A DNA stretch of 64,000 nucleotides from the NCBI GenBank assembly GCA_000531095.1, contig HG799464.1, positions 433,472 through 497,471 on the forward strand. Reading direction: 5' to 3'. The notes beneath the pieces were generated by a model. That model was not told where the DNA came from, did no database searches, and saw only the letters and a program-made list of their open reading frames with translations. The stretch is from Gemmata massiliana. GTDB lineage: Bacteria; Planctomycetota; Planctomycetia; Gemmatales; Gemmataceae. Position 1 is the stretch's first letter. Every line of letters starts with the position of its first letter. A program made the translations under genes and the position numbers. This document shows positions 44,325-52,178 of the stretch, piece after piece.

Positions 44325-45266
44325 GTGATTCAGAGGCGGGACGAGCAGGACACGGACGATCTGAGCCGCACAACCGAACTAATGGCCTACGAGTCCACGC
44401 GGTCCGCGTCCGAACCGGCATCGGAAAAGGGCGCGGAGCCCAAAAAGGAAGAAGAACAGATCTCGCTCTTCTGGCGCGTGTTCGGCGGTACCATTTTGAG
44501 TATCGTCGCGCTGGTCTCGATCACGCTCTTCAACAACATGTCGTCGAGCATCACGGAGCTCCGCACGGCGCTGAGCAACGAGCGCGAGGCGCGGGCCGAA
44601 CTCGTGAAGAAGGACGAGTTCAACACCCGCGTGACCGCGCAATACGAACGGATGCGGGCCATCGACACGGTGAAGGTCGAACTCGAAGGGCTGAAAGAAA
44701 AGATCAGCACGAACACCGCCGCGGTGGACGGCGTCAAGCGCGACACCAACGCCACGATCGAGTCCATCAAAAAGGACGCCGCGACCTCCGCCGATGCGAT
44801 GAAGAAGGACGCCACGGCCCTCGAAATCCTCAAGGAACGGGTCGTTCTTCTGGAGGGCATTAAGAAGGACGTCGCGAGCCTGGACACCATTAAAGAGAAA
44901 ATGGTGGCGACCGCGGCCGATCTGAAGACGATGCGCGACGACCTGCAGAAGCTCTCCGGTGAAGTGGACCGGAACAAGAACTCGGACCTGGAGCGCAAGG
45001 CCCTCCGCGACTCGCAGCACAAGCAAGTGGACGAGTCACTGAAGGAGCTTCAGAAGGGGCTTCAGGATTGCCGCGAGAAGCTCGCGCGATTGGAAGGTGC
45101 TCAGCCGAAACCCTCGGCCGACGTGCCGGTTCCGTTCTCGCGCCCGGTCGAACCGAGCAAGCCGAAACCCTCGGGTACGGCGTCCCCGGCGAAGCCGAGC
45201 GAAATCAAACCCGCCGGGGGCACTTCCGATCCGGGTTCGTCGAAATCCGGTCCCGAAGGTGAGTAA
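44325..45266 (+). CDS. Membrane-anchored coiled-coil protein
   Basis: 313 residues, not recognised. GTG at 44325 is chosen because a very strong GGGGGAGGGAG (44312-44322) precedes it; the frame continues upstream without a good start. An acidic N terminus of about 45 residues is followed by one transmembrane helix (VFGGTILSIVALVSITLF, about 57-74). Residues 85-255 are a long coiled coil of repeated K/D/T units (GVKRDTNATIESIKKDAATSADAMKKDATALEILKER). The tail is Pro/Lys/Ser-rich. It looks like a structural or spacer protein with the coiled coil outside the membrane. Confidence 0.72.
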   Translation: MIQRRDEQDTDDLSRTTELMAYESTRSASEPASEKGAEPKKEEEQISLFWRVFGGTILSIVALVSITLFNNMSSSITELRTALSNEREARAELVKKDEFNTRVTAQYERMRAIDTVKVELEGLKEKISTNTAAVDGVKRDTNATIESIKKDAATSADAMKKDATALEILKERVVLLEGIKKDVASLDTIKEKMVATAADLKTMRDDLQKLSGEVDRNKNSDLERKALRDSQHKQVDESLKELQKGLQDCREKLARLEGAQPKPSADVPVPFSRPVEPSKPKPSGTASPAKPSEIKPAGGTSDPGSSKSGPEGE

Positions 45267-45369
45267 CCGCGCTTTGCTCCCGACCGCGTCTGATTGCACA
45301 ACTCCAGGGTCGCTGGGTGCCTCAAGCACCCAGCGATTGATTCTTTTCTACCCACTTCGACCGACCACG

Positions 45370-46221
45370 CTATCGCTTCACAGCCACGCGCTTGGCGGGC
45401 TTCGGCATCACCGGTTGTGCGTCGGCCACGCCCTCGGCGAATTCGACCATTTGCAACCGCTTGCGCACGCCGTCCGCATACTGTTCGGACAGTTCGACGC
45501 CGAGATACTGGCGCCCCAGTTTCTTGGCGACCGCGAGCGTGGTCCCGCTGCCCGCGAACGGGTCGAGCACCAAATCCCCCTTCTCCGACGCGACGCGGAT
45601 GATGCGTTCCAGCACCGCTTCGGGCATCTGGCACGGGTGCCCGGTACGCTCACTGAAAGTGCCACACACGCGCGGGACGTGCCATGTGTCTGAACCCGAC
45701 TGGAAGTGAACGTCGCTCTCCTGCGGCCGCAGCACCCACGTGTCATCGGGCAACTTGCCGACGGGGTTCGCGCGCCGGTCCGCGTAGGTCGTCATGCGGG
45801 CGCTGGGCACGCGGACCGCGTCTGGGAAGAATTTATAATTCTTCGGGTCGCGCACGTAATACAGGATGTGCGCGTGGCTCCGGTTAAACTTCTTGCTACA
45901 GTTCACGCCGAAGGTGTAGTGCCACACGATCCAGTTACGCATCGTCAGCCCGAGTGCGTCGAGGCGGACCTTGTGCTCGGCCACGAACTCGTCGCCGATG
46001 GCCAGGAACAGCGACCCGTGCGGCGCGAGCGCCCGGACGGACGCGGCGAGCCACTTCTCGGTCCACGCGAGGTAGTCCTCCTTCGCGCGCCGGTCGTCGT
46101 ACACGTCGTATTGGTAGCCGATGTTGAACGGCGGGTCGGCGAACACGAGGTCCGCGCACCCCGCCGGCAGATCGGCCAGAACTTGAATGCAATCGCCTTC
46201 GAGCACGTCGTTCGTCCGCAT
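45370..46221 (-). CDS. DNA adenine/cytosine-N4 methyltransferase, beta class, solitary
   Basis: 283 residues. Amino-methyltransferase with catalytic motif DPPFNIG (about 30) ahead of the S-adenosylmethionine-binding motif DPFAGSGTTLAVAKKLGRQYLGVE (about 219), the order of beta-class enzymes. LVFADPPFN and GSLFLAIGDEF complete the N-terminal half; the target-recognition region (about 100-200) contains RNWIVWHYTFGVNCSKKFNRSHAHILYYVRD. No restriction endonuclease gene lies nearby, so it may be a regulatory orphan methylase of the CcrM kind or a remnant of a restriction system. The recognition sequence cannot be told from sequence alone. Confidence 0.88.
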   Translation of the reverse strand: MRTNDVLEGDCIQVLADLPAGCADLVFADPPFNIGYQYDVYDDRRAKEDYLAWTEKWLAASVRALAPHGSLFLAIGDEFVAEHKVRLDALGLTMRNWIVWHYTFGVNCSKKFNRSHAHILYYVRDPKNYKFFPDAVRVPSARMTTYADRRANPVGKLPDDTWVLRPQESDVHFQSGSDTWHVPRVCGTFSERTGHPCQMPEAVLERIIRVASEKGDLVLDPFAGSGTTLAVAKKLGRQYLGVELSEQYADGVRKRLQMVEFAEGVADAQPVMPKPAKRVAVKR

Positions 46222-46518
46222 CGCCGCACCTGTACCGAGTACAACCGTGTCCCCTTAGCTTATCGGTATAGCTAGGACGCCCAACACAATCGCGCACAGC
46301 GGCTTCACCGTAACTGTGAAAAATTGGGGAACCGGCGTTAGTCTGTAGCGATCGCGCGACGTGTGCGGGAAAGTTGGGCTAGCGAGACTGGAGCGGGCTC
46401 GCTACTCTCTCCACCCTCTGTCGGGCCGATCGGCACGGGGTTCTCGCGGGCGCGAACCGCTGATGAACCCGTTGCCCGAGGGTCGTTAGGGTCGTTTCGT
46501 TCGCCTGTGGGATCACGG

Positions 46519-47322
46519 ATGTTCCGTCACCTGTCCTCGCTCTGGACCGCTCGCCACTTCCTGCTCGCGCTGGTCAAGCTGGACTTGCGCTTGCGCTACC
46601 GGCGCTCGGTCCTGGGGGTGGGGTGGTCGCTGCTGAACCCGATCGCCATGACCATCGTGTTCACGGTGGTCTTCAGCCAGTTGTTCGGGAACGGGAACCC
46701 GGTCGAGTACGCGGCGTTCGCACTGGCGGGGTTGGCCGTGTGGAGCTTCCTGCGCGACGCGGCCACGATGGGCAGCAAGGCCCTGCTGATGAACGAGTCC
46801 TACATCCGGCAAAGCCCAATGCCGTACACGATTTACACGCTCCGCACGGTTCTGGGACAGGCGATCCACTCGTGCATGGCGCTCTCTGTAGTGGTCGCAC
46901 TTGTTGTGATCTGGCGGGGGAACGCGAGCGCGTTCATGGGCCTGGCGGTCGCGATCCCGGGGTTACTACTCGCGCTCGTTGCGGCGTGGGCGGTGGCGAC
47001 CATCGGCGCGTTCATTACCGCGTTCTTCCATGACACCGCGCACCTGCTCGAAGTGGGCGCGCAGATCGGGTTCTTCCTCACGCCGATCATGTACCGCCGG
47101 GACATTCTGGACGACCGCGGGCTAAGCTGGCTCGCGGACATCAACCCGGTGAACCTGTACCTCACGCTGATCCGCGAACCGCTGCTCGCGCCGGACCCGG
47201 TCGCGCTGGTCTCGCACTTCGGCCCCCAGTACCTCTCGGCCATTGCACTTACCGTTGGGCTCGGCGCGCTGGCTATCGGCGTCGTGAGCTGGCTGCACAA
47301 GAAAGTGATCTTCCACCTATAA
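46519..47322 (+). CDS. Polysaccharide ABC exporter permease (Wzm/TagG-like)
   Basis: 267 residues, ABC-2 type permease with six predicted membrane helices. The N-terminal LVKLDLRLRYRRSVLGVGWSLLNPIAMTIVF is typical of polysaccharide and teichoic-acid exporters, as is GFFLTPIMYRRDIL late in the protein and INPVNLYLTLIREPLL. ATG at 46519; an open frame upstream has no leader-like sequence. It is followed 79 bases later by its ATPase and then a glycosyltransferase, so the three probably make and export a surface glycan. Confidence 0.87.
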   Translation: MFRHLSSLWTARHFLLALVKLDLRLRYRRSVLGVGWSLLNPIAMTIVFTVVFSQLFGNGNPVEYAAFALAGLAVWSFLRDAATMGSKALLMNESYIRQSPMPYTIYTLRTVLGQAIHSCMALSVVVALVVIWRGNASAFMGLAVAIPGLLLALVAAWAVATIGAFITAFFHDTAHLLEVGAQIGFFLTPIMYRRDILDDRGLSWLADINPVNLYLTLIREPLLAPDPVALVSHFGPQYLSAIALTVGLGALAIGVVSWLHKKVIFHL

Positions 47323-47401
47323 ACCGGCCCCGCGCCGCTCGGTGCCCGCCCGCGGGATGGAGCGCCGATTCGATATTCCCAACTTCCCGAGACGCGCTTT
47401 C

Positions 47402-48178
47402 ATGGCGAAGATCGAACTTCAGGACGTGTCGGTCACGTTCAACGCGCACCAGCAGAAGCGCGTGAGCTTCAAAGAGTACCTCGTGAGCGGGCTGTTCTTG
47501 CGTTCGATGAACCCGCCGCTCCGGGTCCACGCGCTGCAGGGGATCAACCTGTCCGCGCGCGACGGCGACCGCATCGGCATCATCGGCCACAACGGGGCCG
47601 GTAAGAGTACGCTGCTGAAGACGCTCGCGGGCATCTACCCCCCGACGAACGGCACGCGCGACGTCGAGGGAAAGATCTGCTCGCTGTTCGACATTACGCT
47701 CGGCTTCGAGTTCGAGGCGACGGGCTGGGACAACATCATGTACCGCGCGTACCTGCAGGGCGAGACGCCGAGCAGCATCCGCGGGAAACTGGACGCGATC
47801 GCGGAGTTCTCGGAACTCGGCGACTTCCTCAACATCGCGGTGCGGAACTACTCGGCCGGCATGCAGATGCGCCTCGCGTTCTCGATCGCCACCGCGATCG
47901 ACCCCGAGGTGCTCCTGATCGACGAGGTGCTCGCGGTCGGCGACCTCGCGTTCCAGAACAAGGCCAAGGCCCGGATGAAGGAGCTAATGAAATCCTCGCG
48001 GCTCATGGTCATCGTCGCCCACGACCTGAACGCGATTCTGGACATGTGCACCCACGTCATCTGGATGGAACACGGCCGCGTTCGTGCCGAGGGCGCGCCG
48101 GGAATTGTCGTAGAGCAGTACATCGCGGCGGCGGCCGCGGCTTCCGGTCAGCTACCCGAAGCGTTAAAGGCGGCGTAA
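47402..48178 (+). CDS. Polysaccharide ABC exporter ATPase (Wzt/TagH-like)
   Basis: 258 residues. Walker A is IGHNGAGKSTLLK (about 62), the ABC signature YSAGMQMRLAF (about 151), Walker B EVLLIDEVLAVGD (about 171), and the switch His is in VIVAHDLNAI. The insertion RVSFKEYLVSG before the Walker A region is seen in Wzt proteins. The C-terminal carbohydrate-binding domain of O-antigen Wzt types is absent, so it resembles TagH or short Wzt. ATG at 47402. Partner permease is directly upstream. Confidence 0.9.
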   Translation: MAKIELQDVSVTFNAHQQKRVSFKEYLVSGLFLRSMNPPLRVHALQGINLSARDGDRIGIIGHNGAGKSTLLKTLAGIYPPTNGTRDVEGKICSLFDITLGFEFEATGWDNIMYRAYLQGETPSSIRGKLDAIAEFSELGDFLNIAVRNYSAGMQMRLAFSIATAIDPEVLLIDEVLAVGDLAFQNKAKARMKELMKSSRLMVIVAHDLNAILDMCTHVIWMEHGRVRAEGAPGIVVEQYIAAAAAASGQLPEALKAA

Positions 48179-48193
48179 CCCAGAGGGCTCCGC

Positions 48194-49384
48194 GTGCGCG
48201 TGCTGTTCAACGGGGTCACGACCCTCAAGCCGAAGACCGGGATCGCGCACGCCGCGGCGAACCTGCACGCGGCGCTCGTCTCCACGTTCCCGCGCGACAC
48301 GTTCTGGATGTACCCCGGCGCCCGCGCCGCGGATTTCGCGCGCCGGTTCTTCAAGCCCGCGAACAAGTCCGGCGCGCCCGCGAGCAAGTCCGCGAACCCG
48401 CTCAAAAGTCTGGCGAAGAAAACCGTCGGCGCGGTCGCGAAGATCGGGTTCGCGGCCCACTTCCAGGCGGTTGCACGCACCGGAAAGTTCGACCTGTATC
48501 ACGAACCGAACTTCGTTCCGTTCCGGACCGGGTTGCCGCTCGTCGTCACAGTGTTCGACCTCTCGGTGCTGCTGTACCCGCAGTGGCACCCGCCCGAGCG
48601 CGTGAAAGCACACGAGGCTGCGTTCGCGCGCGGGATCGAACTCGCGGACCACATCATCGTCGGCACCGAGGCCGTGCGCACCGAAGCTCAACAGCACCTC
48701 GGGCTCGCGCCGGACCGCGTGACCGCGATGCTCTGCGGCGTCGGCCCGCAATTCCGACCTCAAGCACCGAGTGCCATCGCCGCACTCCGCGCGAAGCACA
48801 ACCTCCCGGCGCGCTACACGCTGTACGTCGGCACGATCGAGCCGCGCAAGAACATCGGGACGCTCCTCCGCGCGTTCTGCGCATTACCCGCGCGAGCACG
48901 TGAAGCGTGCCCGCTCGTGCTGGCCGGTGGGTGGGGCTGGAAGACGGAAACCGAGCGCGCGATATTCGATTCCGAAGCCAAGTCCCTCGGCGCGATCCAC
49001 CTAGGTTACGTGCCCGATGAAGACTTGCCCGCACTCTATGCAGGTGCGGAAGCCCTGCTCTACCCGAGCTTCTACGAAGGATTCGGGATGCCACCGGTCG
49101 AGGCAATGGCGTGTGGCACCGCAGCCGTGACATCGACCGCCGACGCGGTGCGCGAGGTGGTCGGAACGAACGCCCTCACGATCGACCCGAACAACCTCGA
49201 TGGCTGGCGCGACGCGCTGGCCCGCATCGCCGCGGACCGCGAGTTCCTGGCGTACTATCGCCGGCGCGGGATCGAGCACGCGGCCGGATTTTCGTGGGAA
49301 GCTTGCGCCCGGATCACGCACGGCGTGTACCGCAAGGTACTGGGGCTCCAGCAAGAAGAGCCACAATTGCGCCGAGCAGCGTAA
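48194..49384 (+). CDS. Family 4 glycosyltransferase
   Basis: 396 residues. GT-B fold with a C-terminal GT4 domain: LYVGTIEPRKNIGTLLRAF (about 213), LVLAGGWGWKTE (about 243), IHLGYVPDEDLPALYAGAEALLYPSFYEGFGMPPVEAMACGTAAV (about 275-320), where the EGFGMPPVEAMACG segment holds the conserved E-x7-E retaining motif. The N-terminal half is the acceptor domain, with FDLYHEPNFVPFRTGLPLVVTVFDLSVL. GTG at 48194 has AGAGGG upstream. It follows the ABC exporter by 15 bases and likely adds sugars to the exported glycan. Mannosyltransferase-like in sequence. Confidence 0.88.
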   Translation: MRVLFNGVTTLKPKTGIAHAAANLHAALVSTFPRDTFWMYPGARAADFARRFFKPANKSGAPASKSANPLKSLAKKTVGAVAKIGFAAHFQAVARTGKFDLYHEPNFVPFRTGLPLVVTVFDLSVLLYPQWHPPERVKAHEAAFARGIELADHIIVGTEAVRTEAQQHLGLAPDRVTAMLCGVGPQFRPQAPSAIAALRAKHNLPARYTLYVGTIEPRKNIGTLLRAFCALPARAREACPLVLAGGWGWKTETERAIFDSEAKSLGAIHLGYVPDEDLPALYAGAEALLYPSFYEGFGMPPVEAMACGTAAVTSTADAVREVVGTNALTIDPNNLDGWRDALARIAADREFLAYYRRRGIEHAAGFSWEACARITHGVYRKVLGLQQEEPQLRRAA

Positions 49385-49398
49385 CCCACACCACATAC

Positions 49399-49423
49399 CC
49401 CCGCCCTTGCGGGCGGGGTTCAC
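49399..49423. repeat. GCCCTTGCGGGC repeat with hairpin, copy A
   Basis: Perfect 8-bp stem (49399-49406 with 49411-49418), 4-nt loop. Bases 49403-49423 match 20 of 21 with 59653-59673. It lies between the glycosyltransferase and SRPBCC genes, which converge, and may also act as a terminator. Confidence 0.6.
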
Positions 49424-49436
49424 AGAACCACTACAC

Positions 49437-49925
49437 CTATACTGCGACACCCATGAGGTACTCGTCCAGCCGGTCGTAACCCGCGGCCATGCCGTGCTCC
49501 ATGCCGGACGCCAGTGCCCCGTCGCGGGCCTCCTTCGACGGGTACAGGACGGTGATCGTCAGGAGCGTTTGCTCCCCTCGGTCCGCAAGTACGAGCGTCG
49601 TGAGCTGTTCGCCCATTTGCGGAATGCACCCCGTCTCGAAACACTCGGTGCGCACGCTCCGCTCGGGCGGAACGATCTCGCGGTACACGCCGCTCATCGT
49701 CATCCCGGCGCCGTCCGGTCCGCTCCACGCCCAGCGGAACTTCCCTCCCACGCGCGGATCTTCCTCGCATACTGTCATCTCCCAGCCGGGCGGCCCGAAC
49801 AGCCAGCGCTTGAGCAGCTCGGGCTTCGACATCGTCTCCCACACCAGCTCGCGCGGTGCGTTGAACGTGCGAGTAATCACGATCTCGCGCTCACCGGACG
49901 TGGTAACACTCAACTTGTTCTTCAT
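49437..49925 (-). CDS. SRPBCC (Aha1/START-like) domain protein
   Basis: 162 residues, a hydrophobic-pocket fold found in lipid-, hormone- or stress-related small-molecule binding. VITRTFNAPRELVWETMSKPELLKRWLFGPPGWEM (about 15-50) is the typical Aha1-like start, with DPRVGGKFRWAW and YPSKEARDGALASGMEHGMAAGYDRLDEYL at the end. It lies 12 bases after the ArsR-type repressor gene on the same strand. This ArsR plus SRPBCC pair is common in bacteria and suggests the regulator controls it. Ligand unknown. Confidence 0.9.
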   Translation of the reverse strand: MKNKLSVTTSGEREIVITRTFNAPRELVWETMSKPELLKRWLFGPPGWEMTVCEEDPRVGGKFRWAWSGPDGAGMTMSGVYREIVPPERSVRTECFETGCIPQMGEQLTTLVLADRGEQTLLTITVLYPSKEARDGALASGMEHGMAAGYDRLDEYLMGVAV

Positions 49926-49937
49926 GGTCGCACTCCA

Positions 49938-50282
49938 TCAGTCTTTCTTGGGTTTCTTCGCGGACTTCAACTCTTCCAACAGGTCGTCGAGGCGCTCGAA
50001 GTTCGCCTCCCACAGCGCGCGGTAGTTCTCCAGCCACTCGTTGGCCTCGGCCAGCGGTTCGGGCGCGATCCGGCACGGGCGCTTCTGGGCGTCGCGCCCC
50101 CGTGAGATCAGTCCCGCTTTCTCCAACACTTTCAGGTGCTTGGAGATCGCGGGCTGGCTCAATTTGAAGGGCGCGACCAGTTCCGTGACCGTGGCCTCTC
50201 CTTGTGCGAGACGAGCCAAGATCGCGCGCCGGGTCGGGTCGGCCAGCGCCGCAAATGTGGCGTCGAGCCGGGCGGTCGCCAT
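49938..50282 (-). CDS. ArsR-family transcriptional regulator
   Basis: 114 residues. Winged helix-turn-helix: FAALADPTRRAILARLAQGEATVTELVAPFKLSQPAISKHLKVLEKAGLI (about 10-59), where SQPAISKHLKVLE is the recognition helix. The metal-binding Cys of ArsR (ELCVC) is absent; this is the SRPBCC-linked subgroup without metal sensing. First gene of the two-gene operon with the SRPBCC gene. ATG at 50282. Confidence 0.92.
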   Translation of the reverse strand: MATARLDATFAALADPTRRAILARLAQGEATVTELVAPFKLSQPAISKHLKVLEKAGLISRGRDAQKRPCRIAPEPLAEANEWLENYRALWEANFERLDDLLEELKSAKKPKKD

Positions 50283-50451
50283 TGGTGCATAACCTCCGAG
50301 TTGTATAACCGAATGGAAATATAACTAGCGCGCGGAACCCGGTCAATCACCGTAGGTCGCGTTTCAAAAAACGTGTTGGGCAACAACGGGTTGAACCGGT
50401 CAGAACGCAGATGTGTTCTGTGAGAAGTGCTCGTGCGCTGAGAGGATTTGC

Positions 50452-50511
50452 TTGTGGAACAGGCCGCTGACCTGTGGAGACGTCTCCACAGGTCAGCGGC
50501 CTGTTCCACAA
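50452..50511. repeat. Perfect 60-bp palindrome
   Basis: Two 30-base arms with no loop, centred between 50481 and 50482, between the ArsR and EamA genes (both on the minus strand). It ends TTGTGGAACAGG at the left and its complement at the right. Perfect symmetry over 60 bases is far beyond a normal terminator and suggests a mobile or recombination-related repeat. Confidence 0.85.
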
Positions 50512-50519
50512 AACCGAAG

Positions 50520-51488
50520 TTACTCCCCAGCACCAACAGCCGCGACTTCGGTCGGCTCGGTCGAGCGTTCTTGTTGCGCAGCTTCGGGCTTCTTCCGCGG
50601 CCACACGAGCAGCATCACCCCGAGCACAACCAACCCCGCCGCAATGCCGGTTCGTTCGCTCACGATCTCGTCGGCCACAACCCAACCGAGTAGCGCGGCA
50701 CCCCAACCGAGGAACACCGCGACCACCGGATTCACGAACGCATACGTACCGACCAGCGCGGGCGACGTGACGGTCAGGAGCCATGTGTATGCTGGGATCG
50801 CAACCAGGGCCGCAACTGCGAGGTACACCCATGCGGCCATCGATTTCACGGATATGGCAGCCAAATTCAGGCGCTGAGTCTCACCGAGCGCTAGCCCGAG
50901 CACCACCATGACCAACCCGCCGATCAGCATCTGCATCCCCGCGACACGAACCGGCGACGGGGGAAGTTCGGAGTATCGATTCAGCAGCGAACCCACGGCC
51001 CATGCGATCGCTGCGAACAGGAGCACGCCGATACCGATGGGATTGATGCCCCCCGGCGCAGATAGAACTGCGACGCCACTGAGTCCGATCCCGAGTCCGA
51101 GCAACTCCACGAGGCGCGGCACGGACCGCCCGCCGTACCCCCAATCGAGTAACAGTAACCATGCGGGGAGAGTCGCGATCACGAGCGACGCGGCGCCGGA
51201 CGGAACCGCTTGCTCGGCCCACGTCACACCGCCGTTGCCGAACACGAACAACGGGATCGCGGCGAGGGCCGCGTTGCGCCAGTGCAAACGAGTGGGTCGC
51301 GGATGCCCCGCTCGCACTCCAAGTGCGTAGAGAATCGCGCCCGCGGTGAAGAGTCGAGAACCGGCCATCAGGAAGGGAGGAATGGTGTCGATCGCGATCC
51401 GAATTGCGAGGTAGGTCGAGCCCCACAGGATGTAGATCGCGGCGAAAGCAAAGAACAACTTGATGCGAGACGGAGGTTCCGATCCCAT
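50520..51488 (-). CDS. EamA/DMT-family transporter
   Basis: 322 residues with about ten membrane helices in two EamA halves. The first half starts KLFFAFAAIYILWGSTYLAIRIAID (about 10-34) and contains NGGVTWAEQAVPSGAASLVIATLPAWLLLL; the second half contains VAALVAIPAYTWLLTVTSPALVGTYAFVNPVVAVFLGW (about 240-277). The family exports metabolites, commonly amino acids or drugs. It has the RhaT/YedA-like arrangement. ATG at 51488. The tail is acidic. A perfect 60-bp palindrome lies 9 bases downstream of its stop. Confidence 0.87.
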   Translation of the reverse strand: MGSEPPSRIKLFFAFAAIYILWGSTYLAIRIAIDTIPPFLMAGSRLFTAGAILYALGVRAGHPRPTRLHWRNAALAAIPLFVFGNGGVTWAEQAVPSGAASLVIATLPAWLLLLDWGYGGRSVPRLVELLGLGIGLSGVAVLSAPGGINPIGIGVLLFAAIAWAVGSLLNRYSELPPSPVRVAGMQMLIGGLVMVVLGLALGETQRLNLAAISVKSMAAWVYLAVAALVAIPAYTWLLTVTSPALVGTYAFVNPVVAVFLGWGAALLGWVVADEIVSERTGIAAGLVVLGVMLLVWPRKKPEAAQQERSTEPTEVAAVGAGE

Positions 51489-51729
51489 TTCATTCCCCAA
51501 TCGGCGAAGTCCGAATTCGTTACGGCGCAAGGACTACCACCGGGTGGCCCCGGCCTTTCAACAGAGAGTCCACAGACACACGTGCGGCACGCGAGGTTCG
51601 ATGCAGGCGCGGAATCGCGGGTGAGTCCCGGATGAGAGGCGCGTCCGGCCCGCGCAACGCCACCGAACCCATCCGTTCTACTCACACGAGGGCCGAACAG
51701 AACCCGGCCCGCGACAAAGGAGAACGACC

Positions 51730-51996
51730 ATGATCCGCAAGCTCATCCTGTCTGCTGTGATTGCCACCGGGACGCTGACCGGCCTGACCGCCGGCTCCTC
51801 GACTGCCGAAGCCGCGGCGCCTGCCACCTTCGATCGCGATCGCCACGGGGTGCGGTTCGAGGTGCAAGTCCGGTACCGCGGGTTCTGGAAGACCTACGGC
51901 ACCTACCGCGACCGCGACGACGCCCAGCGGGTCGTGCGGATGCTGGAACGCCAGGGCCGCGACGCCCGGATCGAAGTTGAACGCGACCGCTGGTAA
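51730..51996 (+). CDS. Small secreted protein, 88 residues
   Basis: MIRKLILSAVIATGTLTGLTAG with AEAAAP gives a signal peptide cleaved near residue 30. The mature part of about 58 residues is basic and Arg/Asp-rich: VRFEVQVRYRGFWKTYGTYRDRDDAQRVVRMLERQGRDARIEV. The last portion resembles a SPOR-like or small peptidoglycan-binding fold, but this is a weak similarity. AAAGGAG at 51718-51724 fixes the ATG at 51730. A strong terminator follows. Confidence 0.8.
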   Translation: MIRKLILSAVIATGTLTGLTAGSSTAEAAAPATFDRDRHGVRFEVQVRYRGFWKTYGTYRDRDDAQRVVRMLERQGRDARIEVERDRW

Positions 51997-52014
51997 GCTC
52001 CCGATCCGCAACAC

Positions 52015-52050
52015 ACGGCTCGTGAAGTCAATGGCTTCACGAGCCGTTTT
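52015..52050 (+). terminator. Intrinsic terminator of the small secreted protein gene
   Basis: Perfect 13-bp stem (52015-52027 with 52035-52047), 7-nt loop, ending in TTTT. Confidence 0.88.
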
Positions 52051-52178
52051 CGTGACGCGATGGAATGATTTCAGGAAGACCATTTCGAGGCGAGAATTTC
52101 CGTGAGTGTTGAGCGGGTCCGGCGTCTACTTTCTAATGTGAGACGCCTCGAACCGGCTCCTTCATTGAGGTTCCGCCA

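Noticed and set aside
50283-50519. A complete insertion sequence around the 60-bp palindrome
   Set aside because: No transposase fragment or further terminal repeats are visible in the surrounding 240 bases.
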